Positions 32,156 to 43,010 are shown, counted from the first letter of the stretch. The stretch: 64,000 bases of DNA from Collodictyon triciliatum (GCA_043381765.1 JBHJMP010000834.1:1-64000), one strand, 5' to 3'. Made by a program: numbers and translations. The notes: generated by a model from the sequence alone, not told the origin.

Positions 32156-32516
32156 TTATTGAGAAATGGCCCAATTATAAAATTCTTCAAAAGGCATAGC
32201 TTTAATTTTAATAGGCATAAACCCGTGATTTACACCACATATTTCGCTACATTGACCATAGAATGTACCTGGTCGTTTGATAAATATAGATGTTTGATTT
32301 AATCTACCAGGAACAGCATCCATTTTAACACCTAATGATGGTATAGCCCAGCTATGTAAAACATCACTAGCAGTTACTAAAACTCTAATATGAGTATTTG
32401 TTGGTAATACTAAAGGATTATCTACTTCTAATAATCGAAGTTGTCCTTTTTCTAAATCATTTTCTGAGATCATATAAGAATCAAATGAAATAAAACCAAT
32501 TTCATCAGAATACTCA
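32156..32516 (-). CDS. cox2: Cytochrome c oxidase subunit 2, exon 2 (trans-spliced)
   Basis: Encodes the cupredoxin domain of Cox2 with the complete CuA site: [19 protein letters not shown] (first His ligand) and [15 protein letters not shown] (Cys, Glu, Cys, His and Met ligands). The exon begins at T (32516), completing TAT after TA from exon 1 at 9120; protein then reads EYSDEIGF. The preceding minus-strand sequence ends TTTACTTTCAT, fitting the AY rule. A domain V just upstream is not clear: a weak hairpin CACAGCTC...GAGACGGTG (about 32550-32575) partly coincides with a GGAAAGAAGAGACGG repeat element. Exons 1 and 2 are on opposite strands, 23 kb apart. Confidence 0.95.
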
Positions 32517-32573
32517 ATGAAAGTAAAATATCTTAGAAGCGCATACACCGTCTCTTCTTTCCCCGGGAGCTGT

Positions 32574-32670
32574 GCAAGGAAGTAAGGATCTAGCCCCTAA
32601 CTGTGGACAATTTCTAACAGGCCACCTGGACAGAGGCCTGCTAACGACTGTGGACTACTCCTAACTGGCC
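32574..32670 (-). repeat. ~100-bp dispersed repeat, copy 2
   Basis: Minus-strand copy of 387-488, lying about 60 nt upstream of cox2 exon 2 in the 3' intron half. Confidence 0.85.
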
Positions 32671-32819
32671 TTCGGCCTGTTGAACGAAGCGACTTCCTTC
32701 GTTTTTTTTTTCTCACCTATCTGGCCTTCGGCCTGTGGAGTGAGAGCGACACCGTCTCAGAAAGGACCTTTCAGCCCCATAGTGAAACGCTTCCGCTCAT
32801 TATCGCCGGAGCAAGGTCA

Positions 32820-33848
32820 TCAAGGTGGAAAATCGTATCCTGACAGATACGGACGTAAGCTCCGTCCGCTTGAACGTGGCGTAGACAGGCCAGCCGCGTC
32901 GTCCTTCAGCCCATTTTCCCCGAGCGAACCATTCCTTCCTTTTATTTTTTTGGAAAGGGCATATTCTTTTATTATACCAAGAATTGACACCAACGGACCT
33001 AACCATATTAATATCTGATATGGATTATAAATTATTTTTAGATTCCAACCGTTTAAAATATTTCCCTCCCCTAAATAACAATAAAGATCACTTATTAAAT
33101 TTGAATGAATTTCAATTTTAGAAATTAAAAGGTTTTGAGTATAATAATAACGTTTTTCAGGAAAAAGGGCGATTGCGCCCCCCTTTGTTATTAGTCCACC
33201 ATATAAGGAAAAATAATTTGGTCCATGGGCAGCAGCAGCCCCTCTAAACACCAAATAATTGTCTGAATGGGGGAGGTTCACGATGAACTGATTAGGGCAA
33301 AGTCCAATCTGACTAATAATTTCTACTTTATTTATATCATTTAAGATCACTCCCAATATTCCCAAAAGTAACCCATAATGTCCTAAATGAAAGTTGGAAC
33401 GATTCTGACAAACCAAACCAATTATTAAACTTAACAAAAAACTATAAAAAAGGGGCATGGGTTCACAATGAACCCGTAATATAATAAATATTCCTAAAAT
33501 TTCTAAAATCGAGCCGCTTGTGACCATTCGCTCGTTTTCTACTTTGACCTTGCTTCTGCTCAGCAGTAATAAAATATTTGGTATAAAAGGTATCGTTGTT
33601 TTGATAAAAAAAGATTCTCCAATAGAGATATCTCTACCAATCAAAAAATAAAAAATAATAGGAGCTAACGTTCCAAAAGTAATGGCCGTTACCACCAATA
33701 TTAATATAATATTTAATAAGTATAATGGGAAGGGATATCGTTTGGCTATGCCTGTCTCGAAATAAGCAGGACCATTATTATAAGCCAGTGTGTTTATACG
33801 GTCTGTCCCCATTACCCCATTACCTTTTATATTTGCTCTAAAATTCAT
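32820..33848 (-). CDS. ccmFC: Cytochrome c heme lyase subunit CcmF, C-terminal half
   Basis: Corresponds to the C-terminal part of CcmF, like plant ccmFC. Visible family features are the helix pair LYLLNIILILVVTAITFGTL followed by GRDISIGESFF, the histidine segment NFHLGHYGLLLGILGV, FPEKRYYYTQNLLISKIEIH with SDLYCYLGEG, and a final helix IWLGPLVSILGIIK. The first about 35 residues and the GC-rich tail after residue 305 are not conserved. The N-terminal half is at 12224-13309 on the same strand but 20 kb away. A fission into two proteins or another trans-splicing event would both explain it. Confidence 0.88.
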   Translation of the reverse strand: MNFRANIKGNGVMGTDRINTLAYNNGPAYFETGIAKRYPFPLYLLNIILILVVTAITFGTLAPIIFYFLIGRDISIGESFFIKTTIPFIPNILLLLSRSKVKVENERMVTSGSILEILGIFIILRVHCEPMPLFYSFLLSLIIGLVCQNRSNFHLGHYGLLLGILGVILNDINKVEIISQIGLCPNQFIVNLPHSDNYLVFRGAAAAHGPNYFSLYGGLITKGGAIALFPEKRYYYTQNLLISKIEIHSNLISDLYCYLGEGNILNGWNLKIIYNPYQILIWLGPLVSILGIIKEYALSKKIKGRNGSLGENGLKDDAAGLSTPRSSGRSLRPYLSGYDFPP

Positions 33849-33992
33849 ATTCGAATAGGTTTAAAACAACGAACGACCGGGTTTCACTTCCCCCCTTCGC
33901 TGCACTTCTCCCTCTCGTCTGCGCATTTAGAGGGCAAGCGTTCCAGCGTGTGACCGTCTCCAAGAAGAACAACTGTTGCCCCCTCTGCCAAC

Positions 33993-34065
33993 GGCTAAAT
34001 CGTATAATTGGCTATTACAAAGAACTGCAAATTCTTTAATGATGGTTCAAATCCATCTTTAGCCT
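33993..34065 (+). tRNA. trnC(gca): tRNA-Cys(GCA)
   Basis: Acceptor GGCTAAA/TTTAGCC, anticodon stem AAGAA/TTCTT with loop CTGCAAA, T-loop GTTCAAATC. The anticodon GCA reads Cys. Confidence 0.93.
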
Positions 34066-34670
34066 ATAATCGGCAGCAAACAAAAGGGAAAAGAGTGGGG
34101 AACCGGGTGTGTGTGAATAGTGACAAGCGGGAAAAGAGGTCGGGGTTGTAAGGAGGGGCTGAGCGTTGTCTCTCTCGCTACAAGCGGTTACCTTTTCGTT
34201 CCTTAAAGTTCGCAGCGAACGTGCTATGAGATAATGCGGTTCTTTGTCACACAGGTCGTTCGTTCGATGGGGATGCCGGGAGAGGAGAGAAAAACAAGGT
34301 CCGGGACCGCGTCATTGTCCAACCGGCTTGGGGCGTACGCCCACTTTTTTCCCCTGCCAAGCGTGTGGGACGGGAGGCAAAGAATCAGTTCACAATGAAG
34401 CGTCTTTCACCCCGGCTTTTCATACCATTCGAGCGTCCCTCTCCAAAAGGTAACGAGTGACCGGTCTTTGTTCTGCCTCGGCTGGGCAGGGTCCAAGCCC
34501 CCATGTCCAACGGCTTTTCCCTTGCCGCGTTTTAGTATAAAAGGGGGGCACACGGTCGTTAGCTCCGACAGCTTGAGGGGAATATACATAGCGAACGTCC
34601 TCTCGTTATTATTGGGTCCAAGCAAGGGGGGCGAAGCAAGGACGCGAAGCTCCGGATCGATGAATAAAAA
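34066..34670. other. Spacer upstream of sdh3
   Basis: GC-rich repeat sequence with a GGGCGTACGCCC palindrome near 34331. No gene was seen. Confidence 0.5.
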
Positions 34671-35087
34671 ATGAAAAGACCACCTTCGGGCGTACGCCCA
34701 CTTTCTCCACATTTATCAATTTATTCAACACAAGTAACATCTGCTTTTTCTATATTACATCGAGGAACTGGTATATTTTTAACTTTAGTATTATTCGCCG
34801 CTATCTTTTCTCTTGATTTTATTAGCTATGGGTTTCCCAATTATTCAATCTGGAGGGTGAGCTCAGCCTTCACTACCGGACTAGCAGCGGAAGTCATTTC
34901 TGCTTTAATGGTTGCAGCTATCAGTTTTGCTTTATTTTTACATCTTTTAACTGGTATAAGACATTTAATATGGGATTGGATGCTATTTGGTTTTGATTTA
35001 AAACAAGCCGAGCTATCCGCTCAAATTATTTCTTTTTTAGCCTTCTTTTTAACTTTCTTAACGTTATTTCATTATTTAGAATTCTAA
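34671..35087 (+). CDS. sdh3: Succinate dehydrogenase cytochrome b subunit (SdhC)
   Basis: Sdh3 is a membrane anchor of complex II that binds heme b and ubiquinone. Hallmarks are RPLSPHLSIY, then TSAFSILHRGTGIFLTL (Ser and His-Arg of the quinone/heme site), and HLLTGIRHLIWD with the heme-ligand His. 138 aa, three helices. Around residues 53-75 is a less conserved segment (YSIWRVSSAFTTG). The conserved RPLSP is itself encoded by a GGGCGTACGCCC palindrome (34689). sdh4 follows 164 nt downstream. Confidence 0.95.
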   Translation: MKRPPSGVRPLSPHLSIYSTQVTSAFSILHRGTGIFLTLVLFAAIFSLDFISYGFPNYSIWRVSSAFTTGLAAEVISALMVAAISFALFLHLLTGIRHLIWDWMLFGFDLKQAELSAQIISFLAFFLTFLTLFHYLEF

Positions 35088-35251
35088 AGCGGCTGTTCGC
35101 TCCCACTTCGCTCAAGCTTTCATAGTGACCGTAACCGCATTATGCTTCTAGCTCCGACTGGCCTCCGGCCGAAGCTGCTTATACGCTGCGTTTCCCTTAG
35201 GTTGGGCATATCCACCGCTCCCCAAAAAAGGAGCATATTGGCAAGACCGTA

Positions 35252-35602
35252 ATGACAAGCTCTTTAATATGGATTTTAGAACGATTAACAGCATCGGCTT
35301 TAGCCGCTATATTATTATTTACAGTTGGTGCTGGATTACTTGGACCAGCCAATAATAATTTTGATACAGGCGCACCATACATTTTAAGTGAGGTTTTAAT
35401 GTCAGCATCAAGTGGAATGCACTTTCAATGGAGTTTGATATTTTCTATTGGGTTATGTATTTTATTTGTGCATATATTTTTAGGATTACTTTCTATAATG
35501 GAAGATTACATCCATGATTCACACATCTTTAAAGCTCTGGTTATAGTTATAACCGTATTCCTAATCAAGGTTATAGTAACAGGGTGGGGTCACATTATTT
35601 AA
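35252..35602 (+). CDS. sdh4: Succinate dehydrogenase membrane anchor (SdhD)
   Basis: Second membrane anchor of complex II. It has three hydrophobic segments; SSLIWILERLTASALAAILL at the N-terminus and HIFLGLLSIMEDYIHDSH near the C-terminus match the Sdh4 pattern H-x(n)-G-x(n)-DY. 116 aa. Directly downstream of sdh3 in the order SdhC-SdhD. Confidence 0.9.
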   Translation: MTSSLIWILERLTASALAAILLFTVGAGLLGPANNNFDTGAPYILSEVLMSASSGMHFQWSLIFSIGLCILFVHIFLGLLSIMEDYIHDSHIFKALVIVITVFLIKVIVTGWGHII

Positions 35603-36163
35603 AATCGGGGGGGACAGCTGAGGCGTTGCGGCGAATCACCTTACTTAACGAGGCGAAGCCGACCCCTGTGACCTCCCCCGGAATGCGCTTCCAACCATAA
35701 ATAACTCACTTCGTTCTACACAGGGTTGGGGGCAGAGGAGGCCGCATTCTTTTCTCAGTTGGCTGTTGAGCGAACGAGCGAAGTACTCACTTCCCTCGCT
35801 TAGAAGCTTTCACAAGGAGCTTGATGACCTTGAGCGAAGCGTGAATGTAGTGGGCTCCATCAACACACACGCGATCCCAGTGTAACACGTGTAGGAGGGC
35901 CCCCTTCTCCCCCTCAGCCCCTTGGTCCAAGAGCTAACGACCGGGCGAAGCAGCATAATGATGAGGCAAAGCCGGTATATGAACCTTTGACAAGCATGTT
36001 AAAGGCAAGGTCACCTGTTCACTATGAACAAGAGTTGGGTCAAGAAAAGCGTACTTTCTACTTTCTACATTCTACTTTCTACATTCTACTTTCTACATTC
36101 TACTTTCTACATTCTACATTCTACAATGGGGGCACGTGTCCCCCACAGGTTATAATGATTGTT
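35603..36163. other. Spacer between sdh4 and nad4
   Basis: Repeats, including the CTACTTTCTACATT tandem listed separately. No gene was seen; convergent gene ends. Confidence 0.5.
36053..36126. repeat. 14-bp tandem repeat
   Basis: About four to five copies of CTACTTTCTACATT with truncations. Confidence 0.93.
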
Positions 36164-37603
36164 TTATAGGGAACCCCCTACGATTTTAGCAAGAGAATAG
36201 TGAATAACATCAATAAAATTGTTAGGAGAAACACCCATATAAAGAGTAGTGAAAACTAAAGGAATTAAAATAAACACTTCTCTTCTTGATAAATCTGGGA
36301 GAAGAACCGGATCTATAGGTAAGAATTTACTACTTGGTCCAAAACATACTCTATTATATAACCAAATAGAATAAGCTGCTCCTAAAATAACAGAAAGAGC
36401 TGCTAAACCTGCAATAATAAAGTTCGAAGCTCCAACTGAAGTTAATATTAAAAATTCACCAACAAAGCTACTTGTTCCCGGTACACTAATATTTGCTAAT
36501 ATAAAGAATAAGAAAATAATAGCAAATAATGGCATTCGTTGAGTTATTCCACCATAATATTTTAAAAGTCTAGTATGAGTTCGTTCATAAAGCATACCAA
36601 TACAAAGGAATAATGCGCTAGATACAATACCATGGCTTAGCATCAATAATAATCCACCATGTAAACCTTGAATATTAAATGAGAATAATCCAAGAGTTAC
36701 ATAATTCATATGCCCAATAGAAGAATAAGCAATTATTTTTTTTAAATCTATTTGTCTTAATGTAGTTAAGGAAGTATAAATTATACCAATAACACTTAAG
36801 GTATATATTAAAGGTGTAAAATAAATAGATGCATATGGGAACATTGGAATAGAAAATCTTAAAAACCCATAAGTCCCTAATTTTAATAATAAACCGGCTA
36901 AAATAACCGAACCACCAGTAGGAGCTTCAACATGAGCCTCAGGTAACCAAATATGAAATGGTATCATTGGAATTTTGATTGCAAAAGAGGCAAAGAAAGT
37001 TAGCCATAAAAAGATTTGTTTAGAGCTTCGTTCTTTTGGTAATAATTCTGTTAGAACCTCAATGTCGGTTGTTCCAAGTTCAAAGTAAATTATTAAGATA
37101 CCAATTAACATTAAAATGGAACCAAGCAATGTATATAAAAAGAATTGATAAGCCGCTTGAATTTTTCTTTCTCTAGACCCCCAAATCCCTATAATAAGGA
37201 ACATTGGAATCAATACACTTTCAAAGAAAATATAGAAAATAAGTAAATCTAAAACACTAAAAACAGCAATTAAGCAAGATTCTAGTATTAAGAAGGCTAT
37301 GATATATTCTTTTGGTAATTTTTCTAAGTTCCAACCAATCAATAAACATAATGGAATTAAGAAAGTTGTTAAAATAATAAAAAAGATTGAAATACCATCA
37401 ATCCCCAAATAACCATCTAATGCAACAAATTGATAATAAGGATAGGCTTTATCAAAGAAAACCCATAAACTTAGGGATAATAAAAAAGTAATTAAAGAAA
37501 CATTCAATCCAATTATTTTAGCTTTTGGCAGGGAAACATTACTGCCCAAAATAAAAAGACTTCCTATGGTTGGTAAGCCGATCAATAATAATAAGATATT
37601 CAT
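36164..37603 (-). CDS. nad4: NADH dehydrogenase subunit 4 (NuoM)
   Basis: Nad4 is a proton-pumping antiporter-like subunit of complex I. The complete 479-aa ORF shows LIFYIFFESVLIPMFLIIG with the key Glu, LPEAHVEAPTGGSVILAG, IAYSSIGHMNYVTLGLF and SHGIVSSALFLCIG. No intron or insertion was seen. Confidence 0.98.
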   Translation of the reverse strand: MNILLLLIGLPTIGSLFILGSNVSLPKAKIIGLNVSLITFLLSLSLWVFFDKAYPYYQFVALDGYLGIDGISIFFIILTTFLIPLCLLIGWNLEKLPKEYIIAFLILESCLIAVFSVLDLLIFYIFFESVLIPMFLIIGIWGSRERKIQAAYQFFLYTLLGSILMLIGILIIYFELGTTDIEVLTELLPKERSSKQIFLWLTFFASFAIKIPMIPFHIWLPEAHVEAPTGGSVILAGLLLKLGTYGFLRFSIPMFPYASIYFTPLIYTLSVIGIIYTSLTTLRQIDLKKIIAYSSIGHMNYVTLGLFSFNIQGLHGGLLLMLSHGIVSSALFLCIGMLYERTHTRLLKYYGGITQRMPLFAIIFLFFILANISVPGTSSFVGEFLILTSVGASNFIIAGLAALSVILGAAYSIWLYNRVCFGPSSKFLPIDPVLLPDLSRREVFILIPLVFTTLYMGVSPNNFIDVIHYSLAKIVGGSL

Positions 37604-37860
37604 TATTAATTTCTTATTTTATACGTTGAGTGTGCCCAGTGATTGGCGCTACGCGCCCAAGCTGTCTGAGCTAACGACAGCGTCAAATTGGGTATTAGAT
37701 AATGTGCTCAACCGCTTCGCTTGACACGGTCATTATGACCTTGGTGAGTTAAGGTATAGGGTTATTATGTGGAACAATTGTGGCTGCGGCCGGTCAACTG
37801 GTCATTATTCCCCCCCCGGTCATGATGGAGAGAAGGGGTGCAGAGCGAAGCGACCTTTTA

Positions 37861-37933
37861 ACGATGTTAGCTCAACGGATAGAGCGACGAGCTTCTAACT
37901 CGTAGGTTGTTGGTTCAATTCCATCACATCGTA
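37861..37933 (+). tRNA. trnR(ucu): tRNA-Arg(UCU)
   Basis: Acceptor ACGATGT/ACATCGT, D-arm TAGCTCAACGGATAGAGC, anticodon stem ACGAG/CTCGT with loop CTTCTAA, T-loop GTTCAATTC. Reads AGA and AGG. Confidence 0.94.
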
Positions 37934-37979
37934 TGGGTTGGTTCATAGTGAACCTATGCCCAATTAAACAAAAAAAGCA

Positions 37980-38480
37980 ATGTCAAAAAACGGTCCATTA
38001 ATTAAATCGCTGGGCTATGGTCCCACAATTAAATTATTAAATCAATCTATTCTCCCACCACAAAGCTTAATAGTATTCACTACACCAGAACATAAAAAAG
38101 AAAGTAAAAAGGCCGGATTAAAAAACAATGCTGGTGAAGGATCACTGGCTATGCCTCGTTATCAATCAAAACGAATAATAATAGATTTAGACCATTCGGG
38201 GCAACGATTACCCTTAAATAGAATAACTAAAGGGTCCAGCCTTATTATTTATAAAGGCTGGAGCATTTTCAGTTCACAGCGGTCCGTCCTACCATTTTTA
38301 ATATTAGGCGGAAAATATTTAAATCATTATCTGCCTGGTCCGAAAACAGTAACCCACTTCGTAAAATTTTGTGAACTTGAAGCAAGTGGTGCTCGACGTG
38401 GTCAAAAAACAATGGGGGAGCCCACAGGACTGGTTTTAATCAAATTATTAACAGCAGCTGTAAAAAAATGGCAACAATAA
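37980..38480 (+). CDS. Unidentified ORF (166 aa) heading the rps12-rps7 cluster
   Basis: AT-rich, coding-like ORF with a basic product, directly upstream of and overlapping rps12 by 13 nt. Segments include [35 protein letters not shown] and [20 protein letters not shown]. The C-terminus (GQKTMG...LLTAAVKK) resembles the KTMG...LTAAVKK helix of the rps7 in the same cluster. I do not recognise the family; the position and charge suggest a ribosomal protein or a diverged gene of an ancestral str-type cluster. Confidence 0.6.
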   Translation: MSKNGPLIKSLGYGPTIKLLNQSILPPQSLIVFTTPEHKKESKKAGLKNNAGEGSLAMPRYQSKRIIIDLDHSGQRLPLNRITKGSSLIIYKGWSIFSSQRSVLPFLILGGKYLNHYLPGPKTVTHFVKFCELEASGARRGQKTMGEPTGLVLIKLLTAAVKKWQQ

Positions 38481-38860
38481 ATCAATTAATGAGCTCTCGT
38501 CGAAAGGGCGGAAAACGCCCTGGTGGTTCTCAAAGGGTTGCTAGAAATAGTGCTCTTTTAGAAGGATCACCTCAAAAAAGCGGAATTTGTTTAAAAGTTT
38601 ATACTACTACTCCTAAAAAACCCAATTCTGCGATCAGAAAAATCGCTAGAGTAAAATTATCTAACGGAAAAAAAGTAATTAGTTATATTCCAGGAGAAGG
38701 TCATAATTTACAAGAGCATTCAATGGTTTTAATTAGAGGTGGACGAGTAAAAGATTTACCAGGAGTACGTTATAAATGTATTAGAGGTAAATACGATTTA
38801 CAGGAGATCAAAAATAGGAAAAAAGCAAGATCAAAATATGGAACTAAAAAAAATCGTTAA
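38468..38860 (+). CDS. rps12: Ribosomal protein uS12 (S12)
   Basis: S12 lies at the decoding centre of the small subunit. The 130-aa ORF has [20 protein letters not shown], the loop [20 protein letters not shown] and [14 protein letters not shown]. The N-terminus [18 protein letters not shown] is as in the family. It overlaps ORF166 by 13 nt and rps7 by 23 nt. rps12-rps7 is the bacterial str operon order. Confidence 0.98.
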   Translation: MATINQLMSSRRKGGKRPGGSQRVARNSALLEGSPQKSGICLKVYTTTPKKPNSAIRKIARVKLSNGKKVISYIPGEGHNLQEHSMVLIRGGRVKDLPGVRYKCIRGKYDLQEIKNRKKARSKYGTKKNR

Positions 38861-39371
38861 TGATGCGCTTCGCTTCCCACATTTAACACAGGCGAAAAAT
38901 GACCCACGCTCTGAGGCGGTAAAGGGCAGCTGCCATGGGCCGCAGCGACGGGATGTTGCGGCCGATAATGGAGGGGCTGTCATCCATAAATTTATTAAAA
39001 TCTTAATGAAAGATGGTAAAAAATATATTGCGATCGAGATACTCGAACATTCAATTCAACATTTAGGAATTCCAGCTATACTAACTGCTATTGAAAACGT
39101 TAAACCGTTCTTAGAAGTTAGACCTATTAGAATTGCTGGTACTACTTATCAAGTTCCATATGAAATTAAAGGGGCAAGACAATTATATTTAGCAATAAAA
39201 TGGTTAATTTTAGGGGCAAAATCAAGAAATGAAAAAACAATGGGTCAAAAATTATTAGCTGAACTAACAGCCGCGGTTAAAAAACAAGGATTCGCAATTA
39301 AAAAAAAAGAGGAATTTCATAAATTAGCCGAAGCAAATAGAGCTTTTTCAAATTTTAGATGGATGCCTTAA
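38838..39371 (+). CDS. rps7: Ribosomal protein uS7 (S7)
   Basis: S7 nucleates assembly of the small-subunit head. Conserved parts are [47 protein letters not shown] and [10 protein letters not shown]. Conservation begins at about residue 48; the preceding 40 residues are GC-rich and repeat-like ([19 protein letters not shown]), so either the start at 38838 carries an insertion or translation begins differently. The ATG overlaps the end of rps12. Confidence 0.93.
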   Translation: MELKKIVNDALRFPHLTQAKNDPRSEAVKGSCHGPQRRDVAADNGGAVIHKFIKILMKDGKKYIAIEILEHSIQHLGIPAILTAIENVKPFLEVRPIRIAGTTYQVPYEIKGARQLYLAIKWLILGAKSRNEKTMGQKLLAELTAAVKKQGFAIKKKEEFHKLAEANRAFSNFRWMP

Positions 39372-39808
39372 CACGATGCAGGAAAAGCGGGAAGGGGGGA
39401 GGGGCCCAAGCGTTCCAGCGGAGCGTATGACTGTGTTTCACCCCTTGCGCTTGCCTATGTATATTCCGTCAAATGAACCTGGTCCCTCTATCGCAGCAAC
39501 GGTCTGTGGGTCCCTCTATGACTCAAGGGGCAGCTGCTGCCCGTTGCTGTATATCCCAGCTGCGGGCCACGGCCCGCTCCGCGAACAAGGCATAGCCGGC
39601 GATTTATACGAGCTTACCAAGAACATTAAGGTTGCCCTATCCATGACAGCCCGCTTGTGACTGGGGGGTGGGGGCCGGTCCGAGGGTAAACGTCATAGAC
39701 CCATCATTCGCCCGAGCGGGGGGGAATATACATAGGCAAGCGACCTGTGAATTGTGACCTCATTGAACGAGCGAAGAGGGGCAAGCCTTGGTATATAAAA
39801 AAAGAATA
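39372..39808. other. Spacer
   Basis: Repeat mosaic. No gene was recognised. Confidence 0.5.
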
Positions 39809-40432
39809 ATGTTATCACCTTTTATTGCCGCTCATTTTTTTGCTGGTTTAATGATAATTTCTTCCATTATGGTTATTGGAAGTAGAAACCCAATTCATTC
39901 TATTTTCTTTTTAATTTTAGTTTTTTTTAACGCTAGTGCGTTATTATTAATGTTAGAAGTAGAATTTTTAGCAATATTATTATTAGTTGTTTATGTTGGT
40001 GCGGTTGCTGTTTTATTCTTATTCGTAGTGATGATGTTAAATTTACATTTATCAATATTATCACAAAACTTTTTCTATTATTTACCCTTTGGAGGTTTAG
40101 CAGGGTCAATTTTTTTATTTGAGTTACGATCAGCTTTTTTACGTTTCGCTCCTTCTGCGCATAGCACCTACTCCCATCACCGACCTTTTTTAGAATGGGT
40201 AGAATTTTTTGATAATTTTAGTCTTCCATTCGGATTAGTTTTATACACTGAATATGCACTTTTATTAATAATAGCAAGCTTAATTTTATTATTAGCAATG
40301 TTAGGCGCTATTGTTTTAACTGGAGGGCCGAAGGGTGTTCACAATAAGCCAACATTAGGTTCATATAAACAAGATATATCTGAACAAATTTCAAGAGAGG
40401 CTTCCGTAATCGAAGCGCATCCCAGAGTGTAG
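39809..40432 (+). CDS. nad6: NADH dehydrogenase subunit 6 (NuoJ)
   Basis: Nad6 is a membrane subunit of complex I. LEVEFLAILLLVVYVGAVAV with the pi-bulge helix is diagnostic, and NPIHSIFFLILVFFNASALL precedes it. The ATG at 39809 starts at MLSPFIAAHF; an upstream frame adds only spacer residues. About residues 112-128 (RFAPSAHSTYSHHRP) are a GC-rich repeat-like insertion in a loop. 207 aa. Confidence 0.97.
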   Translation: MLSPFIAAHFFAGLMIISSIMVIGSRNPIHSIFFLILVFFNASALLLMLEVEFLAILLLVVYVGAVAVLFLFVVMMLNLHLSILSQNFFYYLPFGGLAGSIFLFELRSAFLRFAPSAHSTYSHHRPFLEWVEFFDNFSLPFGLVLYTEYALLLIIASLILLLAMLGAIVLTGGPKGVHNKPTLGSYKQDISEQISREASVIEAHPRV

Positions 40433-40934
40433 TAATAAAAGGGGGAGATTGGTGTCATAAACACGGATTCATCCCCCCGCACCCAAGGTCATAGTGACCG
40501 TAAGTGACTTATGAACACACTTCAAGGAAAGCAGGGAACCGTGAACCAGCTTCGCTCAAGAACGGGCAAAGAGCAAGGAGTGGGTGATCAACAAAGCGGC
40601 CTTCGGCCTCCTGTGCGTGCCTTTGCCCCTACGACCTTGCTTGGAGGGAAGGGGCCCTGGCTTTGCCAAGCGAAGCGGTTGCTGGGCTGTTCAAGAACCA
40701 GGGAGAAGAGTGAAGCGAAAAACAACCTCTAGCTCAGACTGCTTGTGTATAAGGGACGGGAGCAAGGACTTTGGCCGGTATCATAGCTCATTTCTATTTA
40801 TTCATGAGGGGGGAAAGCGTGGACAACCCGGCTCCGTACTCAGAAATCAAGCTGGTTCATTGTTCACTGGTACCAACTAAGCCAGAGGTCTCTGTGACTG
40901 CTCCCTCCCCAGAGCGAAGCGGTATATACTTTTT
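40433..40934. other. Spacer
   Basis: GC-rich repeats with GCGGCCTTCGGCC near 40597. No gene was seen. Confidence 0.5.
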
Positions 40935-41130
40935 ATGATTTTAACAGATTATATTTTAATTTTAACTTATTTATTAGTCAGCATCGGGTTAGCAATAATA
41001 ATTTATTCCTTATCTTATTTAATTGCAATACAAAAAGCTGATAGTGAAAAAGTTTCTCCATACGAATGTGGATTTAATCCATTCGATGACGCTCGAAATG
41101 AATTTGAAGTTCGTTTTTATTTAGTTGCGA
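40935..41130 (+). CDS. nad3: NADH dehydrogenase subunit 3, exon 1 (trans-spliced)
   Basis: Encodes the first 65 residues of Nad3: a first membrane helix ([20 protein letters not shown]), the quinone-cavity loop with the conserved Cys ([19 protein letters not shown]) and the start of the second helix (VRFYLVA). It ends at A of an Ile codon (41130), followed at once by GTGTG at 41131, the group II 5' end. The frame then reads only nine non-conserved residues. Exon 2 is at 1136-1299, same strand, about 40 kb to the left (or some shorter distance the other way if the molecule is circular). Confidence 0.94.
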
Positions 41131-42367
41131 GTGTGACCAATCAGTTAAACAATAGTTAATAGGAGAGACACGCTCAGGGGTAAACGGGCGGCGGCTTCCC
41201 CCTCCGGACTGAGAAACATCCGGTCCGTAGGACCTGCTGCCTTTTTCCGGGTCAAACCTTAAACCGGGCCCCTCTTACCGGCCGAAGTGGTTCATGATGA
41301 ACCTATTCTGCACACCCGCGACAAAGGGGGGGAGAGAGAATGTTCTCCGCTTCCCTTAATTAAACAATTAAAAAAAGAGGAAAGCCGTTCGACCTTCATT
41401 TACCTCAGCAAAGTCATTATTTTAATCAACCTTACCAAGCAAAAAAAGCGGAACGAGATGACGGGAGTGATCTGTGACCTTGTTCATTGTTCACCGGGCC
41501 CTTATGAAAGCAAGCGTCGTTTCGACCACTAACAGGCCACCCACTGTCCTTTGGCCTTCGGCCGGTTTCTCCACTCCCGGAAAGCGAAGTGCAGCGAAGA
41601 GCAGTGGAAGGGGGAACAAGGTTTGTTGTAGGGGAAACAGGGCGTACGCCAAGCGTTCCAGCGGAGCGTGTGACCGTAAGCGGCTTTAAAGTTATCCCCG
41701 TTTGCCCTCTTGCCGCTTTAAAGCAACTTCGACAATTTTCCTCATTGCTCGATCGCCGATCGATCGATCAGTATCTGTATTTATCGGCAGCCAAGAGGGG
41801 GACCCAGCCCCCCGGGCTGCCACGGGGTAAAGACGTTGTTGTAATGAGCGTCGGGCGTTACACGCCCAAAGGTTTAGATTCCAACGGCTTTTATTTTACT
41901 TTAAATTTTAGCTAGGACGACTTTTTATTGTTTACTGACGTTGTGCTTAAGTGATTGTTCTTAAGTATATTTATTAACCATGGTAGTGAGTTGGGTAGTG
42001 AGTTGGGTAGTGAGTTGGGGCGTACGCCCACTCTCGCTCCACTCGTCTCTCTTAGTGCCCTGAAGGGCCAAGTGATGATCACACAAACAAAGCCCAGTCG
42101 TAAGACGTGCTTCGCTCACCTTGTTGCCTTCCTTATCGTAGCGCAGCTTGATGGGCAAGGGGGACCAAAAGGACATTTAGCTCGTGTGTGCGGCCGAAGG
42201 ACGTTCGTCCTTGTCGTCATGTAATGAGCTCATACTAATGCAGGCCGTGAGGGATTGAGGGACTCCGGTAGCTTAAAAGTATGGGGACTTTAAAACCTAT
42301 CGGGGAACGACGGTTCCCCGATAGACGCTTTAATTGAAGGATACGGACCATTGCGGCCACTTGATCC
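41131..42367 (+). other. 5' half of nad3 trans intron, then spacer
   Basis: Starts GTGTGACCAATCAG. AT-rich stretches (41370-41470, 41880-41990) sit among repeats. Includes a 13-bp tandem (GGTAGTGAGTTGG x3 near 41981-42020), a GATCGATC-type palindrome near 41750 and two GGCGTACGCC palindromes (41640, 42018). No maturase ORF was seen. The end of the transcript is unknown. Confidence 0.55.
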
Positions 42368-42970
42368 AAATGGAGTTATTCCAGCCACTGGTTCCCCAAC
42401 GGCTACCTTGTTACGACTTCACTCTGGTCACTAATGACTATCTAATTCAAGGTCGAATGGAAGCAAAGGGAACTGTCGTTCCTCCTTCCTGTCGCTCCGA
42501 CAACTTGAACTTCAATAATCACCAATTCCTATAGCGTGACGGGCGGTATGTACAAGACCTAAGAACTGATTCACCGCGACGTGCTGATTCGCGATTACTA
42601 GCGATTCCGACTTCATGGTCTCGAGTTGCAGAGATCAATCCGGACTGAGATGATTTTTTTGAGATTTGCTCCGACTCGCATCATTGCTACCCTTTGTAAT
42701 CACCATTGTAGCACGTTAGTAGCCCAATCCATAAGGGCCATGACGACTTGACTTCATCCTCTCCTTCCTCCTGATCGATGGACCAGGCAGTTTCCAAATT
42801 GGAAATTAACCCATTATTGGATAAGGGTTGCGCTCGTTTATGGACTTAACCGAACAACTCACGCCACGAGCTGACGACAGCCATGCAGCACCTGCTTTTT
42901 AATTTCAAGGATTGGTAAGGTTCTTTGCGTAGTATCAGATTAAACAACATGCTCCACCGCTTGTGTAGAT

Positions 42971-43010
<40 letters not shown>

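Noticed and set aside
41750-41770. GATCGATCGATC palindrome as a replication origin
   Set aside because: No other origin features were visible; it is one of many short self-complementary repeats.
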